The position numbers were made by a program, and so were the translations under genes. DNA of 64,000 nucleotides, from contig CAWJMN010000002.1 of the NCBI GenBank assembly GCA_963844055.1, positions 1,674,001 through 1,738,000 on the forward strand. The letters run 5' to 3'. The DNA is from CAWJMN01 sp963844055 (GTDB taxonomy: Bacteria > Planctomycetota > Planctomycetia > Pirellulales > Pirellulaceae). The notes below the pieces were generated by a model, which was given only the letters and a program-made list of their open reading frames with translations, had not been told where the DNA came from and did no database searches. Each line of letters opens with the position of its first letter. Within the stretch, counting starts at the first letter, position 1. Shown here piece by piece: positions 57,352-64,000 of this stretch.

Positions 57352-57415
57352 AGGCGGGCTCGTTTCCCTCACCGATAAGCCGCAGGGTTCCTAAAAAAGT
57401 ACAAGAAAATTTGCC

Positions 57416-57435
57416 ATGGTGCGCAAATGGTGCGC
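57416..57435. promoter_or_regulatory. Pair of 11-bp-spaced direct repeats upstream of ParB-methyltransferase 2
   Basis: ATGGTGCGC at 57416-57424 and again at 57427-57435 (period 11 bp). It corresponds in position to ATTCCTGCGCA x2 in copy 1 but differs in sequence, as the regulators do. Confidence 0.65.
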
Positions 57436-57501
57436 TCCCCTTCCTAAAGTTCATGCCAGTGTGACTTCCATCAACTGGTTTTGATTTAGAGAGGACTTGC
57501 A

Positions 57502-58824
57502 ATGCAGGTAGCAAATTGGCCCTTGGCCCAAGTGCGTCCGTACGAGACCAACCCCCGATTGAACGATTCTGGCGTGGATGCCGTCGCTAAAAGCATCCAG
57601 GAGTTTGGCTGGCGACAGCCGATCGTCGTGGATGAGGCGGGGGTGATCATCGTTGGCCACACCCGCTGGAAAGCTGCCCAAAAGCTGCATCTTGAGACCG
57701 TTCCGGTTCACGTGGCAACCGGCCTAAGTCCTGAACAAGTCAGGGCTTATCGAATCGCCGACAACCAGACTTCCAACCTTTCGGATTGGGATAACGACCT
57801 CCTGATGAAGGAACTGGCGGCCCTGGTCGACGCCGACTTCGACATGGGACTGTTGGGCTTTTCGGCCGACGAACTGCAAGGCTTTTTGCACCCCAATGGA
57901 GCCCCGGGAGAGACGGACCCCGATGAGATCCCCGCCCCACCCGACAAGGCTACTACGGAGCGGGGCGATCTCTGGATTCTTGGTGACCACCGCCTCTATT
58001 GCGGCGATAGTGGATCACCTGCGGATTTGGACCGACTACTGGACGGTGCCAAGATTCACTTGGTCAACTCTGACCCTCCCTACAACGTCAAAGTCGAGCC
58101 CCGTAGCAATAATGCCATCGCGGCTGGGCTCAGTTCATTCGCCGGTCCCAAGCATCATCAGGCGCTCGACCTGGCTCGCCATCCCGGCAAAGCCAAGGCG
58201 ACCAAGAAGAAGTTACGAGCCAAAGATCGTCCCTTGGCCAACGACTTCTTAAGCGACGAAGCATTCGACAAACAATTGGCGGCGTGGTTCGGGAACATGG
58301 CCCGGGTTCTGTTACCCGGCCGAAGCTTCTATATCTGGGGTGGGTACGCGAACTGTGCCAACTATCCACCGGTGCTAAAAGCCTGCGAACTCTACTTTTC
58401 GCAGGCGATCATTTGGGTGAAGGAACACCCGGTCCTCACCCGCAAAGATTTCATGGGGAACCATGAATGGTGCTTCTACGGTTGGCGGCAGGGTGGACCT
58501 CACCAATTCCACGGCCCCAACAATGTGGCCGATGTTTGGTCGGTGAAGAAGGTCAACCCACAGAGCATGGTCCATCTGACGGAAAAGCCCGTCGAGCTTG
58601 CCGTGCGGGCCATGCAGTATTCTACGCGCGCTGGCGAGAACGTGCTGGATCTGTTTGGGGGAAGTGGCTCCACGCTCATGGCGGCGAAGACCGTGAAACG
58701 CAACGCGTTTCTGATGGAGCTCGATGAACTCTACTGCGATGTGATCGTCCAGCGCTGGGAAAACTTCACCGGGCGTAAGGCGGAACGTGTTCCCGCTGAG
58801 TCCCCGCAGGAAGCCACTGCGTAA
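57502..58824 (+). CDS. ParB-like domain fused to DNA methyltransferase, copy 2
   Basis: 440 aa. All motifs of copy 1 are kept (IIVGHTRWKAA, NSDPPYNV, DLFGGSGSTLMAA). The differences are Q to H, T to A, E to K, Q to E and two at the C-terminus. GAGAGGA upstream acts as RBS. A beta-class enzyme, by motif order, modifying adenine N6 or cytosine N4. Keeping both copies nearly identical implies recent duplication or ongoing gene conversion. Confidence 0.9.
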   Translation: MQVANWPLAQVRPYETNPRLNDSGVDAVAKSIQEFGWRQPIVVDEAGVIIVGHTRWKAAQKLHLETVPVHVATGLSPEQVRAYRIADNQTSNLSDWDNDLLMKELAALVDADFDMGLLGFSADELQGFLHPNGAPGETDPDEIPAPPDKATTERGDLWILGDHRLYCGDSGSPADLDRLLDGAKIHLVNSDPPYNVKVEPRSNNAIAAGLSSFAGPKHHQALDLARHPGKAKATKKKLRAKDRPLANDFLSDEAFDKQLAAWFGNMARVLLPGRSFYIWGGYANCANYPPVLKACELYFSQAIIWVKEHPVLTRKDFMGNHEWCFYGWRQGGPHQFHGPNNVADVWSVKKVNPQSMVHLTEKPVELAVRAMQYSTRAGENVLDLFGGSGSTLMAAKTVKRNAFLMELDELYCDVIVQRWENFTGRKAERVPAESPQEATA

Positions 58825-58841
58825 TCTTGTGGCATTTGTCA

Positions 58842-58879
58842 CCCGAGCGCCCCACGTCGCAAAACGTAGGGCGCTTGGG
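58842..58879. terminator. Bidirectional hairpin terminator, copy 2
   Basis: Stem CCCGAGCGCCC / GGGCGCTTGGG, as in copy 1, between convergent methyltransferase and HARE-HTH genes. Confidence 0.65.
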
Positions 58880-58893
58880 TGGCGTTTGCCGAA

Positions 58894-59331
58894 CTAGGTT
58901 GCCTCACCCACGAGTGCAAACCGTCCGGGCGAAGCCTTCTGGAATCGAGAGCCTGTCCCCTTCTCATTGATCTCCCGCATCAAGGCGGCATAGAGAGTGG
59001 AATGCGGCGTCTTACCACCGGGGCTTGTCCAGTAACCCTTGGTAGCGATCCCTTCGATCAGTTCCTTGCAGTTGAGGGGACCGGTGGAATCGGCCAAGAG
59101 TTTGGCAGCAGCGTCCAAAGCGCTCATCCCTTTTTCGGACTGAGGCTTTTCCAGTTTCACGGTCCGGCGAATCGCCAACGGAGCAGGTTCATGGCATTTT
59201 TTGCATGCACGAACTTCCCCCTCCCCTTCCCATTCGTGGGAACCACCTTGGGGACAAGAGATCGCCTTGGATGGACGTTTGCCGGCAGGTTTTCGATGGG
59301 GGGCTGGCTTGGACTTCTTTTTTGCGGTCAT
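58894..59331 (-). CDS. HARE-HTH domain protein with zinc knuckle, copy 2
   Basis: 145 aa from MTAKKKSKPAPHRK at 59331; the frame continues to 59376 but copy 1 supports the shorter start. It is near-identical to copy 1 (for example QSEKGMSALDAAAKL). It has the same possible zinc knuckle (CKKCHEP) and HARE-like C-terminal half. It lies divergent from the terminase genes, separated by about 125 bp that also match copy 1. Confidence 0.7.
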   Translation of the reverse strand: MTAKKKSKPAPHRKPAGKRPSKAISCPQGGSHEWEGEGEVRACKKCHEPAPLAIRRTVKLEKPQSEKGMSALDAAAKLLADSTGPLNCKELIEGIATKGYWTSPGGKTPHSTLYAALMREINEKGTGSRFQKASPGRFALVGEAT

Positions 59332-59456
59332 GGTCGTTCTCCAAAAAACGGGGATGCGTCGAAACAACAACATCACATGAGCCAGGAAACCTTCAAAACA
59401 TCAAGCGGGATTCCGAGAAGATTCCATCAATACTTATCAGCTAAGGAAGAAACATT

Positions 59457-60024
59457 ATGGGTACAAAGCTTTCAAAAAAGCTTGAAGCGATTGAGCGTAG
59501 GAAGAAGGTTAGCGAACTCAGGCTCAAGGGATGGGGACAGGTCGAAATTGCCAACGAGCTACAGGTTCGGCAATCGACGATATCGCTGGACATAAAGCTA
59601 ATCTGCAAAGCATGGCGAGAATCTTCGATTCGTGATTTCGATGATTCGCGTGAACTGGAGCTGGCCAAAATCAATAAAGTCGAACGTGAGGCATGGGCGG
59701 GCTACGAGCGCTCCCAGCAACCTCATCAATCCGCAACGACGGATGGCCAGGCTGGCGCAGAAGGCGAAACGTACGGTTCGGAATCAGTACGGCGATCCTC
59801 GATACCTCACCGTCATCTTGGATTGCAGCCAGGCTAGGCGTGAATTATTGGGCCTCGATGCCCCAGTAAAAATCGCCCCAACAACTCCCGAAGGAGCTCC
59901 GCTGACCAATGAGCAGCGCGTCGCTCATATCCAGGCGATCATCGCCGAAATTGGCCAATCGGAAGAATCTCAAGCCAGCACACTTACCATTGAAGGAGCT
60001 AGTAGTGAACCTGGAACACCTTAA
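59457..60024 (+). CDS. Small-terminase-like HTH protein, copy 2, read in two frames
   Basis: Same organisation as copy 1: HTH in frame 0 from ATG 59457, then a +1 move near 59753-59764 (GGCGCAGAAG) and a conserved C-terminal part ending at 60024. Compared with copy 1, the changes before the junction are all third-position silent changes in frame 0 (tcg/tca, tta/cta, aag/aaa, cgt/cgc, ggg/ggc, gcc/gct). Those after it are silent in +1 (gcc/gcg, ccg/cca, acg/aca, cga/cgc, gca/gcc, ggt/ggc), apart from one Leu to Ser. Confidence 0.7.
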
Positions 60025-61465
60025 GAAAGCGCTGGAGCAAATGACGGATGCTGAATTACAGCGACTGAGTCCGTTGTCAGCTTACGGAAGGATGGCAGTC
60101 ACTCCCCATCCACGCCAGAAAGAATTCCTCGACCTGAAATGTGAGGAAGCACTTTATGGCGGTGCATGTGGCGGTGGGAAGACGCAGGCCCTGCTGATGT
60201 ATCTGGCAGAGGGTGTCAAAATCCCTGACTATTCAGGCATCCTCTTCCGGCGAACGCTGACGCAGCTTGAAAAGTCCAACGACTCTCCGATTACGAAGTC
60301 GCATACGCTGTTTCGTCCATTAGGGGGCAAATACAACGCGTCGAAGTATCGCTGGACTTTTCCCAGTGGGGCGACGATCGAGTTCGGCCATCTTCCTTTT
60401 GAAGGGAGTGAGCTGAACTACCAAGGTCCCGCTTACCATCGAGTGGCCTTTGATGAACTGACGCAGTTTTCAGAGCATCAATACACGTACCTCTTTAGCC
60501 GTATGCGCATGCGGAAGGAATTTCCTGTGCGTATGGGAATCCGTGCGGCCAGCAACCCCGGCGGTCACGGTCATACCTGGGTGAAGAATCGGTTCGTCAC
60601 TTCGGATGCGATCAAATCGATTCAGAGTACGAGCTATAACGAGCCTAGCCCGAAGAAGTTCATTTTCTGGATGAACCCTGACCGGGCTTTTGTGCCGGCA
60701 CGCGTTGCCGACAATCCCTCTTTAGATATCGAAGATTACATCGCTCGCATGCGAAACAATCTTACGACCATCTTAAGGCAGCGATTGCTCAACGGTGATT
60801 GGTCGGCCGTGGAAGACGCGGTGATTCGCCCAGATTGGTTCCGCTATTACACGTTGCAGGATCAAATGATTCAGCTTCTGGATAAGAGCGACCGGAACGT
60901 GCTTTCGATCGATTCACGGTCCTGCTTTCGATTTGCAACCATTGACACGGCAGGGACGAGTAAGGACAAGACAGACCAACGCAAAGGCAAAGAGGCGAGT
61001 TGGTCGGTCGTTCAAATCTGGGACTGCTACGCCCAGCAGAAGTTCTTGATGCTACGAGACTGCTGGCGTGACCAAGTCGATTGGTCAGGATTGAAGATAG
61101 GCACACAGCGCATTCTTGAGAAATGGAATCCTCGAGAAGTAATGATCGAGAATGCGCACTTCGGTCCGGCACTTCGTCAAGAGCTCACTCGCTTTCGTGT
61201 AACACTCCTAAGCCCAATACCACACGTTGCACGAGGAGAGGGAAGGTCTCCTGGCAAGTTGGAGCGTGCCACTGCTCTGCTCAATAAGCTTGAGCAGGGA
61301 GAGGTTTATTTCCCACGGGGCAATACCACGTGGCTCCCAGACTTGATCGACGAGTTTACAGCTTGGTCAGGTGTGGAAGGCGAGGTCTGTGATCAAATCG
61401 ATGCCGCAGCGTATGCGGCTCGCCATTCGATCGTCGACCCGCGAGGGCCTGTGTACCTTCAGTAA
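60005..61465 (+). CDS. terL: Phage-type large terminase (TerL), complete
   Basis: 486 aa from GTG 60005, which follows AAGGAG. The N-terminal ATPase has Walker A GGACGGGKTQALLM and the VAFDELTQF region. The C-terminal RNase H-like nuclease has RFATIDTAGTSKDK, with Asp in the first strand, MIENAHFGPAL with Glu, and DQIDAAAYAARH with Asp. The length suits a compact TerL. It would package DNA into a phage head, its own or a helper's. No capsid, portal or tail gene is present in the window, so packaging would need a helper phage. Confidence 0.9.
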   Translation: MNLEHLKKALEQMTDAELQRLSPLSAYGRMAVTPHPRQKEFLDLKCEEALYGGACGGGKTQALLMYLAEGVKIPDYSGILFRRTLTQLEKSNDSPITKSHTLFRPLGGKYNASKYRWTFPSGATIEFGHLPFEGSELNYQGPAYHRVAFDELTQFSEHQYTYLFSRMRMRKEFPVRMGIRAASNPGGHGHTWVKNRFVTSDAIKSIQSTSYNEPSPKKFIFWMNPDRAFVPARVADNPSLDIEDYIARMRNNLTTILRQRLLNGDWSAVEDAVIRPDWFRYYTLQDQMIQLLDKSDRNVLSIDSRSCFRFATIDTAGTSKDKTDQRKGKEASWSVVQIWDCYAQQKFLMLRDCWRDQVDWSGLKIGTQRILEKWNPREVMIENAHFGPALRQELTRFRVTLLSPIPHVARGEGRSPGKLERATALLNKLEQGEVYFPRGNTTWLPDLIDEFTAWSGVEGEVCDQIDAAAYAARHSIVDPRGPVYLQ

Positions 61466-61489
61466 AGTGCGCGTGGATGTTTTGCAATC

Positions 61490-61523
61490 AAACAGGCTTG
61501 CCATTGGGTAGGCCTGTTTTTTT
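61490..61523. terminator. Intrinsic terminator after terL
   Basis: AAACAGGC (61490-61497) pairs with GCCTGTTT (61512-61519), followed by a T-run. It serves terL from the left, and its complement may serve the DUF1232 gene, whose stop is at 61522. Confidence 0.8.
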
Positions 61524-61920
61524 ATGGCTGCAGGGCGTTCGTCCTGAAGCGAACGATAAGCATTGCCGTCCCAAGAATGGCGAGCAGCCATAATGTGACG
61601 ATTAGCGCAGCTCCCCAGTAGCTTGTTGGTTTTGAAACGATGGTCTTGGCCTGTTCATGGGCCGCTCGCAGAACCTCGGGCGGCGTCAATCGAATCACGA
61701 TCAGTAGCCCTAGCGGAACAAGTATCAGGTCATCGAGGTAGCCCAGCACCGGAATGAAATCAGGGATCAGATCGATGGGGCTGAATGCATAGGCCACCAC
61801 GAGCAGGGCGAACAATCGTACATACAGTGGCATTCGAGAATCGCGCACCGCAAAGTACACCGTAGCGGCTTGCAGCTTGATCTGTTTCGCCCAATCTCGA
61901 AGGCGTTCTGCCCAACTCAT
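61522..61920 (-). CDS. DUF1232 (YkvA-like) membrane protein
   Basis: 132 aa from MSWAERLRDWAKQ at 61920; the frame allows a start at 61953. The DUF1232 signature AYAFSPIDLIPDFIPVLGYL is near residue 45, with further membrane stretches (VPLGLLIVI and WGAALIVTLWLLAILGTAML). Function is unknown in the family, though it is widespread. This is the first ordinary chromosomal gene right of the mobile unit. Confidence 0.85.
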   Translation of the reverse strand: MSWAERLRDWAKQIKLQAATVYFAVRDSRMPLYVRLFALLVVAYAFSPIDLIPDFIPVLGYLDDLILVPLGLLIVIRLTPPEVLRAAHEQAKTIVSKPTSYWGAALIVTLWLLAILGTAMLIVRFRTNALQP

Positions 61921-61953
61921 AAAGAAGCCTTGTCGCTCATCGAGATGCCTCAA

Positions 61954-62560
<607 letters not shown>

Positions 62561-62922
62561 AGATAGACTCGCTAGTTTACTCCACGTTTTGAACATCGGC
62601 AAGGCTGCCCAAAAGGTCTTCCCCACTCCCTTGCTCGGCCCAACGCCCGTTTAGCACGCCTCGCCGTAAGTACAAACGGCATAATCGTTTCCAGCCACAG
62701 CCCAGCTCGGCCATCACCGCTTGCTGAGCACTAGCAAGCCGCACCCTTTCGCGCCGCCAAAGCCAGCAGAAAATCTCGCAGGAAACCCCACACCCTCCCC
62801 AAACTTCGGCCAGTGCTTTCCCATCTACCGAGAGGCAATCAGCCTGGCTAGGCACCATCCGCCAAGCCAAGTCTGGCCCAGCACCATTTTCTGCTGGCCT
62901 CAGCCTTCCGGTCGCTGGGGGA
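62561..62922. other. Gene-free stretch between tRNA-Asn and membrane-protein gene
   Basis: About 360 bp. The open frame on the minus strand (62577-62870) has an unlikely composition rich in Trp, Cys and Arg and no RBS. I do not call it. Confidence 0.45.
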
Positions 62923-63669
62923 CTACTTCAAAAAATGCGGGCGGATCCTGGCGTCACTGATCTTCGTCAACGCAAAGATTGCAACTCCCAGCGAGACGGC
63001 CATGCCCGGCACACCAAAACAGCCACAAGCGCAAACCTGGCTCGCCGAGACCATCGCGGCAATGGCTCCACACAGCGCCATCGTATGGTTGCTTAGGTTT
63101 TTCAGCTTCAGGCCACCAACGATCATCACCACGCTCAAGATCGTAAAGAACGCCAGCATGCCCAAATAGAACACACCAACGATTGCCTGCTCATCCGGTT
63201 TCATATCACCAGAAGCGATCATCAAAGCGCCAAAGGCACCGCCGCAAACCACCGCTACGAAAAGGCTGAACCAGCCATACAGAATCAGCAGCATGGCCGG
63301 TGCATAGACGCTGTTTAAGGCCTCTCCCCGAGAAATTGGCCCAAGTACAGGCAAGTAGGAAGGAACAGGACTCGACGAGGCATACGGATTTAGCGACGGC
63401 GAGGCAGGCCCGCGCGAATCAGAAAATGGATTGTCACCCGCAGCAGGGATCGAAGCTCCCAGCGGTGGCAAGCTGCCCAGTGGCACTTCGCTGGTCGTCG
63501 GCAGCAAGATCGGGGCCGAGTCCGCAGCACCACCCAGCGGGAACATCACGTCCCCGCCCGGAACCGTCATCAGCTCGCCACATTCCGGGCACTTCGCTCG
63601 CTTGCCCGCCGCCGAGTCAGGCACACGCAACGGCTTCTGGCACTTCACACACTTCAGTTCAATCGGCAT
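62923..63669 (-). CDS. Planctomycete zinc-ribbon membrane protein
   Basis: 248 aa from MPIELKCVKCQKPLRVP at 63669; an upstream in-frame start at 63756 is less likely. The N-terminal zinc ribbon (CVKCQ and CPECGE) is followed by a Pro/Ser/Asn-rich linker (NPFSDSRGPASPSLNPYASS) and four hydrophobic segments (for example LILYGWFSLFVAVVCGGAFG, FTILSVVMIVGGLKL). This layout is typical of Pirellulaceae membrane proteins of unknown function and supports the organism assignment. Confidence 0.8.
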   Translation of the reverse strand: MPIELKCVKCQKPLRVPDSAAGKRAKCPECGELMTVPGGDVMFPLGGAADSAPILLPTTSEVPLGSLPPLGASIPAAGDNPFSDSRGPASPSLNPYASSSPVPSYLPVLGPISRGEALNSVYAPAMLLILYGWFSLFVAVVCGGAFGALMIASGDMKPDEQAIVGVFYLGMLAFFTILSVVMIVGGLKLKNLSNHTMALCGAIAAMVSASQVCACGCFGVPGMAVSLGVAIFALTKISDARIRPHFLK

Positions 63670-64000
63670 AAGAGCATCTCGGCAGATTCGAAAGGGAGTT
63701 CGTCTTGCGACTGGCTGGCCACTACCATAGCAAGAATTCCCAGCAATTTCACGCACCTTGGCCGGCTAGGCCGCCCCGCCATGTTTGCCAGGGCTGCTTG
63801 CGTTTACGGCGGCAAATCGGCCCCTGCCCCGCCACTTCACTCGCCCCATTGCAACTGCCACTCCCTCGGTTTCATTACGAATCGGGCGTTTTCCACCTAC
63901 GGGATTGAGCAGCCGTTACACTTCACGCCGGGTGCCTCACTGGAAATATGCTCTACCAAGAGGGGTCAATCGTGCGATACCCTTCGATCGATATTCTCCG
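63670..64000. other. Right edge of window
   Basis: No gene with convincing signals is visible. A short plus-strand frame at 63705-63908 has no RBS or recognisable product. The region probably holds upstream sequence of genes outside the window. Confidence 0.4.

Larger units (their letters stand above)
54305..61465. mobile_element. Mobile unit, copy 2 (complete terminase, broken recombinase)
   Basis: Same gene order and orientation as 13015-19579, extended to the end of the large terminase and a terminator. Only the regulator block (56433-57467) and the extreme left end differ. About 41.3 kb separates equivalent points of the two copies. To its right ordinary chromosomal genes begin. Confidence 0.85.

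Noticed and set aside
18194..60024. A common cause for the terminase-gene, PglW and recombinase frame changes through loss of GC from GCGCGC
   Set aside because: GCGCGC is intact at several sites (about 11160, 17362, 50524, 58625), and the recombinase case is a one-base insertion against copy 1. The evidence does not support one mechanism.
62577..62870. Minus-strand open frame of 97 codons
   Set aside because: Composition rich in Trp, Cys and Arg, no RBS and no recognisable family; probably a chance frame.

Overview
The window looks like a chromosomal defence region of a planctomycete, most likely a member of the Pirellulaceae. The flanking gene at 62.9-63.7 kb encodes a zinc-ribbon/membrane protein of the style common in that group, and the mobile genes (DUF2924 with serine recombinase, long DDE transposase) fit as well. 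No tool was run. Calls rest on reading motifs, gene order and start/stop overlaps.

Layout. (1) 1-12.65 kb, minus strand: a class 1 DISARM locus, drmD - small gene - drmMI - accessory genes - drmA (drmA runs off the left edge). The drmMI/drmA junction holds three accessory genes and two broken copies of the drmA 5' end, one of them fused in frame to a copy of the drmMI 3' end. (2) 12.9-19.6 kb: copy 1 of a mobile unit made of HTH protein, serine recombinase and DUF2924 (leftward), then winged-helix regulator, ParB-like/DNA methyltransferase, HARE-HTH protein, small-terminase-like HTH protein and large terminase. Its terminase is truncated. (3) 19.6-31.9 kb: a cargo area with an IS, MITE-like relics of that IS, a lipase, a nuclease-NACHT protein, a HEPN protein, a tri-ubiquitin/E1/DUF6527 operon, and a divergent XRE/ImmA pair. 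(4) 32.0-53.8 kb, minus strand: a complete type 2 BREX locus (XRE, pglW, accessory gene, pglX, DUF262 gene, HEPN gene, pglY, pglZ, small gene, brxD, brxHI). (5) 54.1-61.5 kb: copy 2 of the mobile unit, in the same orientation, with a complete large terminase but a frameshifted recombinase. (6) 61.5-64 kb: ordinary chromosome (DUF1232 protein, tRNA-Asn, membrane protein).

Three patterns stand out. First, seven reading-frame breaks in drmA, drmMI, drmD (two), an XRE gene, brxHI and pglY all fall on one heptamer. It reads GCTCAGC on the plus strand every time, and removing one base (giving GCTAGC) restores every gene. Second, the two mobile units are nearly identical except for a swapped block of about 1 kb. 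That block carries a divergent winged-helix regulator and a matching pair of 11-bp-spaced direct repeats, like the immunity regions of related phages. Third, the DISARM junction looks like the collapsed remains of several tandem DISARM modules, each with its own accessory gene.

How the parts may work together. DISARM and BREX type 2 are both methylation-based anti-phage systems. NACHT, TIR, HEPN and the ubiquitin-like operon look like abortive or modifying back-ups. The two direct-repeat units bracket all of this except DISARM. Recombination between them would release or duplicate a block of about 41 kb, which gives the island a plausible route to mobility.
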